From assembly GCA_921293015.1 (NCBI GenBank), contig OV121085.1, positions 16,517,731 to 16,581,730 of the forward strand: a stretch of DNA of 64,000 nucleotides, written 5' to 3'. The translations under genes were made by a program, and so were the position numbers. Below the pieces are notes generated by a model. It did no database searches and was not told the origin of the DNA. It saw nothing but the letters and a program-made list of their open reading frames with translations. Each line of letters opens with the position of its first letter. Position 1 is the first letter of the stretch. The DNA is from Phorcus lineatus (lineage: Eukaryota; Mollusca; Gastropoda; Trochida; Trochidae). Below, piece by piece: positions 1-11,619 of this stretch.

Positions 1-1859
1 AACATTTTTTGCGATTCAAGGGGCGTGATACTTGTAGACTATAATCTACCTAAAACTACAATAACAGAAGCCTAATATGCCGACTTGTTGACTTGTTCCT
101 TTTCTGTGAACTTATTGACGTCCCCTCGTAATTTGTTTAAAACAAAATGAATGAAAGGTTGCTTGAATTTAACATCAGTCATTTAAGACAAAATATGCAC
201 GATCGCTTTTTATACAGAAAAAAACAGCGTCGTTAGATGGTTAAACGTAAAAGAGCTTATTTCTGCACATTTTAAAGGGGCTGTAGCACGATTTCTTACG
301 GATATAAAGAGATCTCACAACCAAAAAGTGTTTCCAATAAAACGTACTCAGTTCAGCTAAGCAACGCGAATCTATTTCCCACACTCAAATTAATAAACGG
401 ATTCACAATAAATAGCCGCTAGCAGTTTTCGTACTCTACGACTACTGACAATCGGGACGTGCAGCGTGATTTTTAATCCTTTAAAGCAAAGACATTGCAA
501 GTTTATAACATATATAACCTTTGATATAAATGACAACTTTGAAAATTTGCAATATGCAATATACTTATACAGCTCAAGGACTTGTGTATTTCAATCTAGT
601 TAAATCAAGCTGTAACATTGTACGTAGGGGACGTAAGCATTACATCTAGTTTAACTAGATTGTATATATATCCTTGTACAGCCCCTTCAAATGCACATTT
701 TCTTTAAGATACTCTAACTGTCAATAAATATTATTAAGCTAAATGGTAGGGAATGTATACGTCATTTTCCTAATTGTTGCGAGGTCCTTTAAACCATAAT
801 TTTACAATAAAGTTCTGTTGGGAATGTTAGATTAAATCCCTACTGTACAATAATGACATAGTTCAAACGACACGGGCTGTAAGATAAAAACAAACTCAAG
901 CGAGCCCCCGATTCCCGCGCCCCGTGCTTGGGAATTAATGTCGTAACGCATATGTCTTCTAACTTTTTGTCCACAAATATCCAATTTCGTGTTTATGACG
1001 ACAGGCAGCCTGTCACGTGACAACTCGGGTCAGTGACACATGACAACAAGTGGTTTTGTTTCCCGCCATTTCGGCATTGCTGGGGGTCCATTTACAACCA
1101 CTGACTGCAGGCGTAGTAACCTAGTTTTCCATCTAGGCACGAGCAGTTTCCCGCCAGATTTTACCTATCTCTGCGTCAGTGCGCTTGACAAAACGTGACC
1201 AGTCACAGCTTAATTAACAAGGCGCTATGCAGAATTTTTAAACGAGACGAATTTCACACCAGTTTTTATTCTCGAGGTTTTTTCCTCTCACTAAACTACG
1301 ACCTAGCTAAAAGGCGCATACAAATTGTTGAATTTCATTCAAATGATGAATATTTAACATTTCATCAATCGAAATATGTATATGTGAAGATATACAATTG
1401 TTGCGACAACATTTGTGTTCCTCTTTTGCACAATCAGAAGTGTGTAAGTTCAACTACACGGATGTAGCATCGCCGCCACAGATTTTCAAAGAGCTGTAAA
1501 GAAAAACTGCCCATATCACTATGAATTTGCAATAAGATTAACAAAACCCTCGACCAATATTTCCTCCAAATACAATATAGCCAAACATGATCAACTCTTT
1601 CAAATTTGTGTTTATCATGAATAGGTTGCAGTAATAAAAGCACACTGTCACAGTGTTTGATGATTTTTTATGCCGCTTGCATGCTGAGAAATTCACTCGT
1701 GTTACGAAACACGTTATCACACATTACGTATACAGCTTCAAGGTCATCTTGTCACAGCAAACAACCTCCCAACTGAATATTTTGTAGATATCGCGTAGTT
1801 TTAACACATGTGATCTAGTTTCAGCAGATGGCAAAATTTTATCATATGAATTGTATTTT

Positions 1860-1860
<1 letters not shown>
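1..1860. other. Noncoding stretch with a CpG-richer block
   Basis: No convincing gene was seen. The open frames here are short and low in complexity or lack recognisable motifs. The block at about 890-1180 is visibly richer in G+C and CpG than its surroundings and carries candidate regulatory sites, listed separately. The remainder is AT-rich unique DNA. Confidence 0.5.
1012..1155. promoter_or_regulatory. Candidate regulatory block: palindromic E-box and two E2F-like sites
   Basis: GTCACGTGAC, a perfect palindrome containing the E-box CACGTG (bHLH-ZIP factors such as USF or Myc/Max), lies at 1012-1021. TTTCCCGCC, matching the E2F/DP core, occurs twice at 1059-1067 and 1147-1155, 88 bp apart in the same orientation. 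Paired E2F sites in a CpG-richer block are typical of cell-cycle promoters. However, no recognisable first exon was found on either side, so promoter function is inference. Confidence 0.3.
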
Positions 1861-1908
<48 letters not shown>

Positions 1909-1937
1909 GCTGCTTCTACTGCTTCTACTACTACTGA

Positions 1938-2012
<75 letters not shown>

Positions 2013-2062
2013 TACTACTTTTACTACTACTACTACAGCTTCTACTACTACTACTACTGCTT

Positions 2063-2102
<40 letters not shown>

Positions 2103-2611
2103 TACTACTTCTACTACTACTACTACTACTACTACTATTCTAATGCTGCTTCTGTTACGTGTACCATTACTACTACTACTGCTACCATTACTATTACTTT
2201 TGCTACTACTGTAACTATTACTACTACTGCTACTACTGCTACTACTACTACTACTACTACTAAAACTACTACTACTATTCTAATGCTGCATCTACTACTA
2301 CAACCAATACTACTACTACTGCTACTACTACTACAACTACTATTAATACTACTGCTGTTGCTACCACTACTATAACTTTTGCTTCTTCTGCTACTACTAC
2401 TACTACTAATACTGCTACTAATAATAATTCTACAACTACTTCTACTGCTATTACTACAACTACGATATTACTACGACTACTACTACTACTACTACTTCTA
2501 CTACTACTACTACTTCTACAACTACTTCTACTATTACTACTACTACTACGACTACTACTAGTACTACTACTACGACAACAACTACGACTACTACTACTTC
2601 TACAACTACTT

Positions 2612-2647
<36 letters not shown>

Positions 2648-2934
2648 TTCTAATGTTGTTTATGTTGTTTATGTTGTTTATGTTACTACTGCTATTATTA
2701 CTACTACTGCTGCTGCTACTGCTGCTGCTGCATCTACTATTCAACTGCTACAATTACTACCACTACTGCTGTGGCTATTACAGCCACTACTTCTATTCTG
2801 AGGCTGCTTTTACTGCTACTACTGCTACAACTATTTCTACTAATACAACAACAACAACAACAACTGCTACTGCTACGACTATTATTTCTATCACAATACA
2901 ACTGTTCCTACTTCTACTACTGTTGCTACAACTG
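1861..2934. repeat. Giant degenerate (CTA)n / (TAG)n trinucleotide satellite
   Basis: About 1.07 kb is built almost entirely of CTA/ACT triplets with scattered CTG, CTT, CAA and TTG variants. In different frames it translates as poly-Thr, poly-Leu or poly-Tyr, and as poly-Ser/Val/Asn on the other strand. Those long open frames are therefore an effect of composition and not mucin-like genes. Interruptions grow more frequent toward the right end (after about 2640), as expected for an old array decaying from one side. Confidence 0.95.
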
Positions 2935-5900
2935 CATAGTAAATTTTGGCCAAGCATGTAAAAATCCCCATGACTTGCATTTTATCGTGTAAAGTTTATA
3001 ACCTGTTTATCTGTCTCTTTCTTGAAGATCCGACACCACGCCTTTATGTTCTCTGTCATTTTCGAGAGGCTGTCGACTAACCCTCGTAATATTCACAATC
3101 ACAAAGTAAGCATCAACAGAGAAGGGAAACCCTGCGTCGACGATGCGTCATATATTGTATATCTATAATGCGAATTTCCATTCGTGCGTTGCTTCCATTT
3201 CCTTCGGAGTATTTATTTATTAACATTAACGAAAGAATGGGACCACCACTGCGCACATTAAATTATGATATAGAAATCTATGGGTGCAAATATCTTTATA
3301 TATTTGAAAAACGCTTATATAACAAATTATATCAGCGCAAGTTTATAATGACTGGGAGGGAGGGAAACTGTTGCGTGTGACCGTGTTGTACGCTTCACTG
3401 ACTTCAAGCCATGTGAAGCCGCGTGATGGGTGTTGGGACTAGCTAACAATAGAAGTGATGCAAGGTAGAATACGCGATAAGGAAGAAAAGGGATATGGTA
3501 AGAGGAAGAATAAGAAGTATGAAAACGAGAGTGAGAGAAGACAAAAAGAAAAGGAATGACAGAAGAGGGCGAGAAGACGAGGAAGAAGAATGACAAAATG
3601 AGAGATAAAGGTTGGAGAAAAAAGAAAGTTAGTATCGCAAAGAAAAAACTTAGTTGCACTTAGATAAATATTCCTGCCAATTTAAATACGGCTGTAACTC
3701 AAAGGATAAATTAAAAAAAAATTATTATCCTTTTTTTGATTAACATGGTTGCATCAAAATACAGTGAACAGTATATATGAGTATCAAAAAATTGTCAAAA
3801 GTATACATGTATATCAAGCAAGTATCAAGTATCACTTAGCTGCTAGAGGTGGAATGACTGAAGACCATTTTTTGATGAAGTATTCAGAATCATTGTTTTC
3901 TTTGAAATGAATTCTTCTACCGAGAATATTTGTCTTAGTAAATTTGTATGGTTACTCATTTTTTAAATTAAACTTTTAATATTACACATATGGATGTATT
4001 TTTTTACAGGTATTTGGTGAACTTGTGTGAACAGAAATTATTGATCCAAATTTCTTAATCAGCCCAAAATTTAGTTGTTCCACAACATTCCCAATAAACA
4101 TGGCAAGTGGTCTCCGAAAAATCACCACAGTAGCTGCAATTTTTTTTATCAATCAAATTCAAAGGATAAAGTTAAAGGAAGAATTAAATTATCTTCTACA
4201 AAGCACTGGCGATTTAAATATTTTATGATCTGCTAACTAACCAAGGGTGTCTGAAAATAAATAGCAATAAACCGTTCCTTTTTATCAGTTACAACTTTTT
4301 TAACTAGTAAAAACATACTTGTATTTATTAGTTGTATCATATTTTCGTAAAATTAATCATCTTACGAAAAATCTTTTCAACATTCTAAGCAATTGTATTT
4401 ACAAGTACTGTCAACATTAAATTTGCAACTTAAATTAAACCAGCCCTCACGAACATTCCAAAGAATATATATCCACAGGCAATTCTCGTTTTCACATTTA
4501 AAAAAATTCTTTCCTCGTTATATAAACTTCGAAATAAAAATGCTTGTTGACATGCTCACCCGGAACGCATATTCTTTTGGTAACACTATATCATTTGCAT
4601 TGGATGAAGAATAAGGTCTGTTATGCCAAATACAAGATGGCATTCTTGTACAGCGTCACCAAGAGACCAGGTCAACTGTATATGGATATTATCAGAATAA
4701 AAACGTATGTTGGAATGTTATAAAGGGTTTTTAGTTTTCAGAAGCATGGTGTTTTTTACCTACATTCCCCAAAACAACGTAGAAAAGACGTTCTATTGTT
4801 GTAGCGCCATATGTGCTTCATTTGCCGGACCAAGGGTCATCCGGGGTCAGCGTTAGGGGTAAACCCCCCGCGGTAGGGGGATCATATTCCCCCTCAGACT
4901 CTTTCTATAAAACACATGGTTGTAATTTGGTCTACCGCCTTATCAACCAATGCTATCATGGTAGACGCTTTTTTGTCATCCTTCGCCTCTTTGTTCAGAT
5001 TTTAAAAGATTTTTGTGTGTAAATGATTCGAAATGGGAGCTATCACTTAGTAAAACAAATAGCCTTGGGTGAGAAGAACTGATTAGAGACAGGGTATGTG
5101 TGAGACAAGAAATTCGACTTGAAACAGAAATGAAAGGATTTGGTGTTTGCTAACGCTTTCTTTTGAAGTTTCTTCTCGGGACAAATTGTTTTGATCTCTG
5201 ATAGCTCAGACAAAGTTAGAGATTGTTATCAATGTAACATGCGCTGCAAATGTGTACGGACACGAGCTAAAAAAACTTTTCTCATGCTTGAAGAGACGAC
5301 AATCCTATTTCCTAGTATACTCTTTCAAAAAGATTTAAAATTTGATATCTGATACGAAATTTTTACAAAAATAAGGAGAATAAATAACAGAAAATTTTCC
5401 ATATCGTTGTTTTGTTGATCTATGTGCTGCATAACATTCGTTGTGACGGCAAGACAAGATAAAATGTCATAAAAGCATGATTTCTTCATCAAAGACACGA
5501 GCATGTCAATGAAGAATTTGATCATGGGTTCATTCAAGCAGAAAGGTTCATTCAAGCAGAAAGTTTCGTTGCAGAGAACTGCTGCATTCAAAGGTTGAAG
5601 ACAATAAAAGTTGACAACTGAATTTGATATACTGTGTATGCTGAAATTTATTATTATTGCTACAATGACAACGAACTTATTTAGCTGAAATCATAGGTTT
5701 GCCAACATTGCACGAAAACCTGATCTTTAAACCATTGTCCGAATGATGATCAACGAATGTAGAAATACATTCGAAAGCGAAATACATCATAGTGATCTTA
5801 CCAAAGTGTCTTCTTATTTTGTCTAAAAGAATTGATTTTAATTACACGTAATCGTATTTTCATTTGAAGCAACATCTTTTGAATATAAATTTTGTCCAAA

Positions 5901-7054
5901 TGATATCTGAACACTCGAATGTAAGATTTTATATCCGTTATCCAATCAATTATCATTTAAAAAAAGATAAAAAAACCCCGATAACATAGCACCCCTAAGG
6001 TCCCTTGGGCAGTAATCTGAGCGAGGTGATAACATGATGACGTCACCAGCATTGAAGCCATCACAGCATTATTATGCGATGAATTTTTGACTTCATAGCA
6101 TTTTCAGTCATGTTTTCACAGTGAATCCAAAGCACGATGACGTCATTAACTAATTAATTGCAGTGATATCTACACTGATATTAATTGTGACTATTGCTTA
6201 ATACAAGCTCATACAAGCGAAAGAATTTTGGGAGCTAATTTCGTATTACAAATATCAAAGATTTTACACAAAAACTATACTACAAAAGTAAAAAAGTAAT
6301 AATAAATAATTATATTTTCACCTTTTTTATATACAGAGAAACAAGATTTAATTTCTTGATTCATATATAAGAAACTAAAACGTGACAAGCAAGTAAGCAG
6401 ACAAAAATCCACGAAAACTAGCACCAGATTAAATCTGTTTGGGTTCAGTCATTTCAGTCCAATGATGTCAATATCTGACCTGTCACGCAACTTCAGCATT
6501 CTGACTCATGTCTATTTCATTGTGATGTAAATTTCACCTGTGTCAGTAACCCAGGTGTTTGATGTGTATTTCACCGTGTCTATCGCTTCATCCACTTGGT
6601 CACCTCGGAAAATTGACAGCGTTAGTGGTACAAGCAGCTTTTGTGGAGTTTCCGCCTCCACAGTGTACAGGGTATAGTGTAGATGATGAGATAAAGTCGC
6701 TGACGGTTTGGTTTGATAAGAAATGTTGAGAAAAGAAGTTGAAATATTAGCTGTTAAATTAGACATCAAGTAAAAATGAAAAGAAAAAGGGAAAATCGAA
6801 GGTTTCAGCGGACCTTTTTTACAGTTTGGGCTTTGTTTGTTTGGACGAGTATAGCTATAAGGCATTTCTTTTGGGTTTATGGATGTTTATATTTGCAATA
6901 ACGTTTTTGAAATAAGAAGTGAAAGTTTTAGATAAAAGTTTATACCCTTGGAAATATCTTTGTAACAGTTTTTTAATGACTATCTTGAACAAAATAATTG
7001 ACTTTGGATTGAAAATATTCTTAAATAGTGATTGTTTCAGGTTTAACCCATGCA
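2935..7054. other. Noncoding DNA, mostly unique
   Basis: No recognisable gene was seen apart from one weak exon candidate on the minus strand at 6514-6754. A GA-rich purine tract occupies about 3470-3650. A GC-rich palindromic patch lies at about 4855-4900, with runs CCCCCC, GGGGG and CCCCC. A 20-bp direct duplication of GGTTCATTCAAGCAGAAA lies near 5526-5562. The rest is AT-rich. Confidence 0.5.
6514..6754 (-). CDS. Candidate terminal coding exon, unidentified
   Basis: A minus-strand frame ends at a TAG near 6512 and reads back to a possible 3' splice site, TCTAATTTAACAG, just above 6754. The last 50 residues (…TVEAETPQKLL…, …FRGDQVDEAIDTVK…, …TDTGEIYITMK) have the balanced, beta-strand-like composition of real protein. 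They also use GC-richer codons than the surroundings, unlike the repeat-derived frames nearby. An ATTAAA polyadenylation variant follows about 150 bp downstream. No family is recognised and no upstream exon was found. This may be a true last exon or chance. Confidence 0.25.
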
Positions 7055-7496
7055 TTCTCTCCAAACAGAGGTGGCCCCGTCATGAATCTCTATACAACCT
7101 CTGTTCCAATACGAGCTCTTCTTGGGCTTCCGACATTTTCACCTGGCTGAAAAATATTGCAACATTAACAACCTTGCAATATTTTAGCCAATGAAAACAC
7201 TGCATGCATGGATACTATATCAAGTTGTTGTCACCGAGGCTTTTGTAATGATGCAGTGGCTAAATAAGACGAATATGTTCTGTAAAAAAGACTCAAAGTG
7301 CAAAGTTCGTAATAAAAAAGTTAAGCTTTCTAAAAGCATATCGGAATTACTAAGGCGTTTTCAATGACGGCGTCGCTGATTGCGTACCTTACTTTGATTG
7401 CTTCCAATCAGGCTTCTAGATTTCAAGGCCAGGGAATCCTCCTATTACAACAGAGGTTGTTAGATATAAAGACGGAGCTACGTCTGTCGAGAGAGA
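7055..7496. mobile_element. MITE-like repeat, family C, copy 1
   Basis: The left end is TCTCTCCAAACAGAGGT. The right end (GAGCTACGTCTGTCGAGAGAGA, near 7475-7496) is its imperfect reverse complement, so the element has long, decayed terminal inverted repeats of roughly 70 bp. The interior contains the pair TTGCAATATTTTAGCCA and GACTCAAAGTGCAAAG and the segment GGCGTCGCTGATTGCG. All of these recur in reverse orientation in the second copy at 19057-19415. No ORF is present, so it is nonautonomous. Confidence 0.6.
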
Positions 7497-7499
7497 TTG

Positions 7500-10170
7500 G
7501 ATTACACCATGTCTGAATATATCCAATCAATACATTTTTGTCATTTTAAACCTTTATTTTTTAGCGTAACGGCTTTGCTTTATAGGTAAAGTTTGATGTA
7601 AACACCTATTACCTTAGGCTGATGACCGAAGGCACAAAAAATCAGTGTAACCCCAATTGATAGAAATGATAGAATCCCCTTGTCTACTGTAAAATTCGTT
7701 GTGCTCTATGTGTGGGCGTTGGTTGTTGTCCGTTTTGGCAATGCATTTGTCAGAATTGTTACAACTGTGAAACTTCAATGTGTTCTTGTGCATTGCATAA
7801 AATAAGAAGAAATGAAGAAATAAGATGTCGCAAAACGTTCTTCCAGGGGTATATGTGTGTCGTCATTTATATTTATTGTCCGGTACAATGTATATTTCTA
7901 TGTCCTTCCTGTTTGTAAATCTGTCCTTTGTGTACACTATATAAACTAATCAGGAAAATTGTTTTCGTCATAAAATGACATTCCTGTATTACTTCATAAT
8001 ATGATTCGCAAGTCAAAAGGTTTTTTGTTTAAAAGAACTCTTCAATTTAATTTCACAGTTCTCGTTTTCTAAACATACCCAAAAGTCCATAACTTCAAAG
8101 AAAGTTTCACATTTGATTTATACTTTGAGACTTTTTATGTATTTTGGTGAAAACAGGTCCCGTTTTTAAGAGTTCCGAATATTCTTTGTGAGTTTTGTGA
8201 TGAAAAGAGGTCAAGTTTTTATTAAAGTATCTGTGATTCTCTCACGATGCATCATGTGCTTCTATTAACTGTTTCGTATTATCGGCTTCAATTGATACAG
8301 CCCAGAATAGCAAGACGATAGTGCTATAAAATATCCTACGCACCGTTTATAGTTCAGGGCTGACATATTTATTGCCGCCAACTTAACCCATACCTCACGA
8401 AAATTAGCCGCTTACTGCGAACTCTTGAAATCCGAGAAAGACAAGTTTTTTGTCTTGATAAGCTTGCATTACAAACTGCTTGAAATCTACCCGTGTATAG
8501 TTCAGTTGTTTATTGCAGCTGATATTTTAGATGTACATGTCATGAACATAATGCATAGCTATACATATACAGTACGAAATTTGGCTTTTGTTGAATATCT
8601 AATGGCAGGTATCATATACTTCGAGAGTGAACATTGTATGATATACGTGTGTGAATGTAATTACTATGGTCCTAAACAATTTTTGTTACGTTGATATACT
8701 TTGGACATTTCCATCTATACTGAACAAAATAAGTTAGGGATATTCTAAGTTTTATGAATAAAATCTCACTAAAATAAATTTCAGAATTTTTGTAAGCCCC
8801 TTTATTATTTTTGTCAAATATATTCCTATCATCGGTTCATTGCTTTACATAACTCAATTATTTATTAATATGCACTTCTGATCGGTATTGTATAGCAATT
8901 TTGTAACATGACACGATGAAATTAACACAGAAATTGTCAAAAATTGACAGGTATTCTATTTATATGGTTCTTTCCTTTTGGCATTTTATGTCAAAGAATA
9001 ATTTTCATACTGAGCAATTGCTAGGAAGAACCCAATCCCACAGTGAAATATGATGTCATAGGGGATTCCTTTAAGTTAGAAGATTATTTCATGTAATCAA
9101 ACTTTAATGTTGTTTAAACTCTACTTGGCGAAAAAAAACTTCTCACTAATTTTTCTTATAGCAGTTTTATTTCAGTAATAGAATGCGCTACTTCGCATGC
9201 AATTATATTTGTCATTACACGAATAATTATTTGCAAACATTTGTATGTATGAGGAAATATTTTTGTGTATCGATTATGTAATATCATTGTTACTCTATCA
9301 TAACAAATATGGCTTTAGAAGTTCAAAAAGTGATTAAGGAAGGAATTGATTACAAAATATGTCAAAAATTAGATTTAATCCCGTGTTTTGCTGTTATTGA
9401 GTGGACGTGATTTCTTTGTGTTTACAAACCTGAGAATGTGTTGTACATGCATTGTTCTTAACATTCTTCCAAGTAGAATACTCAATCTCAAATCGTCCGT
9501 GTTCCTAAGAATGAAAATTTCAGAACATTGCTTCTACCGAAAATACGAACTCGTTTAGCTCTTTCCTCCCTCTACGGTCTGACTACATCCGTATTGGAAC
9601 GTGAAATTTGTGGTCTTCTGAATAGAGTATTGAACTTTTTCATATTTTTCGACTAATTGAGTTGTTCTTAGACCGTCGTCTAAAAGAATCTCCCCGAGAG
9701 ATCTTACTAAAGAACATTTAGATGAATGAGATTATTTATAATTATATTTAAGATGTTATTAGGATAAATGTTTATCGGAAAGGGAGCGAGTATGAATTAT
9801 AATGATACCTTAAACCATGATAAAACTGTAAAGGATTATATTACAATAAATTTAGAAATGTTTAAGGGATGACCCACTCTTTAACACACTCGTAAACATG
9901 TCAATAATTCAAACTAAGTTATTCTGTCATCGTCTGATTCTTGAGAAGGATATAAGAATATGATAGTGTTTCGTTAAATGAAGTGATACATCAAATTAAA
10001 TATATTTCTGAAAATATATTCAGACATCATCTTTTGGAGACCTTGAGGTTTTAATTCACAGATGGACCTCAATCTTATGTAGCTTATCCTTAAAACATTT
10101 CTAACCTAAATATTTTTATTCAATTAATATGTTTTTGTTACATTATATTACATTATTATTATAATTAATT
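7500..10170. other. AT-rich noncoding DNA
   Basis: No gene, RNA or repeat could be recognised. Open frames at 7712 and 8425 are short and show no domain, splice site or compositional sign of coding. Confidence 0.5.
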
Positions 10171-10171
10171 A

Positions 10172-10180
10172 TGTATATAT

Positions 10181-10220
<40 letters not shown>
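10172..10220. repeat. (TA)n microsatellite flanking the Penelope-like element
   Basis: Alternating TATATA, interrupted once by CATG, runs directly into the 41-bp inverted repeat that bounds the Penelope-like element. A second (TA)n tract lies beyond the other end at 11165-11216. This fits insertion into, or seeding of, TA-rich DNA. Confidence 0.9.
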
Positions 10221-10223
<3 letters not shown>

Positions 10224-10259
10224 TTAAATATAACATACTTCACATAGTCGTTTGAAGAA
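10219..10259. repeat. 41-bp inverted repeat, left arm
   Basis: It begins ATAGATTAAATATAACATAC and is the exact reverse complement of 11090-11130. It lies just 3' of the hammerhead in element orientation. Confidence 0.95.
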
Positions 10260-10325
10260 TCATTTTAATCCGATACTAGTATTTCGTCAATAGTATTGAC
10301 TCATCAGGGATGAAACGATATGATC
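10258..10325 (-). ncRNA. Hammerhead ribozyme (type I, Penelope-like)
   Basis: On the minus strand the core is complete. CTGATGA (complement of 10301-10307) is followed by stem II, GTCAA-TACTA-TTGAC, and then GAAA (complement of 10282-10285). Next come a very short stem III, UAC/GUA with a two-base loop, and UC, the cleavage triplet end. The predicted cut lies between the complements of 10272 and 10271. Stem I is AUCC/GGAU, extended beyond a mismatch by UUU/AAA and AUC/GAU. The tiny stem III is characteristic of Penelope-like pseudo-LTR hammerheads, which usually work best as dimers. No core base is mutated, so self-cleavage is plausible. Confidence 0.85.
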
Positions 10326-10564
10326 GTTAACATCGCATTACAAGCGTTTTTATAACAAAATATACGTACAATGTACAAGGATATATTGTAAATTATGCTA
10401 ATCAGGTGACATCATGGTTCTTCCTTGTTGGTCTTCTGATTGACACAGTCACTCTCTTATGAGTTTACCCCTTGAGCAATATGTTAATGTGACATAATCC
10501 CTTTTGTTTTTAAATAGCTCAATTGTAGTTAGAGATATATGTCAGTGATTTAAGGGTAATCATC

Positions 10565-11078
10565 TCATTGTTTATTTAGTGAGGGTCTATAGGTGTCAAT
10601 GAAGGACTCTTCAAGTCGTAAAAGTGCATTTGAGACACTGCCCATGTTAGATTTATGAAATAATTTATAGAAAGGAAATATTTTGAAATCACCATTTGCA
10701 CAAGTAGAAAGATGTTTATTTACAAATAAACAGCGGTATCTGCTATCGTTATTGTGTTGTCTGTAAGGTTACAGTATTTCTTAGGCATTCAGTTTTACCA
10801 ATATAGGATTTTTTACACTTAGGGCACATTATTGCATAAATGACATTTTTTGAATTGCAATCAAAGTTAGATTTTATTTCAAATGTTTTGCCATTGTCAA
10901 ATGTGAAAGACGAGCCTTCTAATAAATGGGGACATGTGCCACATCTTTTATTTGAACATTTGGAAACTGAAGGTCTTTCTGTTGGGTTTTGGATACCATC
11001 ATATTTAGCCCTTGTTAAGATGTGTTTAAGATTTTTGGGCTGTCTTTTGCTTTTAATGATTTTATTTCTTTTCAACAT
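10565..11078 (-). pseudogene. Penelope-like GIY-YIG endonuclease C-terminal region (frameshifted)
   Basis: The frame starting at 11078 shows the linker typical of Penelope-like ORFs (…NLKHILTRAKYD…). It continues with a Cys-rich knuckle (Cys41, Cys46, Cys49, His51) and the GIY-YIG pair VIYAI (79-83) and YIG (92-94), with Cys85 and Cys88 between them. It stops at about 10749. In a different frame, beginning around 10765 and running to a TGA at 10565, the family's usual C-terminus continues (…KHLSTC…, …FPFYK…, …EESFIDTYRPSLN). A single-base shift near 10755-10768 therefore breaks the gene. Upstream reverse transcriptase sequence is missing, so this is a dead remnant. The assignment rests on motif order and spacing and not on a search. 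Confidence 0.85.
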
Positions 11079-11089
11079 TTGGCCTAACC

Positions 11090-11130
11090 TTCTTCAAACG
11101 ACTATGTGAAGTATGTTATATTTAATCTAT
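11090..11130. repeat. 41-bp inverted repeat, right arm
   Basis: Perfect inverted copy of 10219-10259, placed at the truncated 5' end of the Penelope-like element. The (TA)n tract at 11165-11216 follows. Confidence 0.95.
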
Positions 11131-11160
11131 ATGTGACCTTGCGTTTGAACCAATTCAACT

Positions 11161-11222
<62 letters not shown>

Positions 11223-11324
11223 AGAAAAATATGAAGATAGAAGTAAAAACAATCTATCTTAATGGCATAAGTGAAGTTATGTATATACACACATGCAAAT
11301 TGTTCAACATGATAAATGCATTGA

Positions 11325-11615
11325 GTGTATATATTTTCAAAAAGTCACATTTATGTAAAATGCTTTTCCTAAAAACATACCTTAATATAAACATATCACT
11401 TAAATATCCTAGTGTACAGCATGAATGTATTTTCATTCCGTGACCATGGTGTCTTGTTCGATATAATACGTGTATATATTTTCAAAAAGTCACATTTATG
11501 TAAAATGCCTTTCTTTGAAACATACCTTAAATCACAATAAATGGCTCTGTTTTCAAAAGACCTTTCTTAACCCATATCAATTATAAATCCACGCGTACAG
11601 CGTGAATCTATTTCA
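11325..11615. repeat. Imperfect tandem duplication, about 145-180 bp unit
   Basis: TGTATATATTTTCAAAAAGT starts at 11326 and again at 11471, each followed by CACATTTATGTAAAATGC. GTACAGCATGAAT near 11413 recurs as GTACAGCGTGAAT near 11594. The two units differ in length by an insertion, so the copies have diverged. No coding sign. Confidence 0.75.
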
Positions 11616-11619
11616 TAAA

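Larger units (their letters stand above)
10219..11130 (-). mobile_element. 5'-truncated Penelope-like retroelement
   Basis: The element spans a 41-bp inverted repeat (10219-10259 and 11090-11130, identical as reverse complements). Between the arms are a GIY-YIG endonuclease remnant on the minus strand and, downstream of it in that orientation, a hammerhead ribozyme at 10258-10325. This combination is diagnostic of Penelope-like elements, whose pseudo-LTRs carry type I hammerheads and whose ORF is reverse transcriptase followed by GIY-YIG. The reverse transcriptase is absent: homology starts abruptly near the right arm. The copy is thus 5'-truncated, and an inverted piece of its own 3' end caps the truncated side. 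It cannot move on its own. Confidence 0.85.

Noticed and set aside
1828..2961. Long poly-Thr, poly-Leu, poly-Tyr and poly-Val open frames suggesting mucin-like or repeat proteins
   Set aside because: Every frame on both strands is open only because the DNA is a CTA trinucleotide satellite. There is no unique domain, start context or splice evidence.
7615..7650. CTGATGACCGAAGGCAC resembling a hammerhead core
   Set aside because: No GAAA box and no stem I or III pairing.
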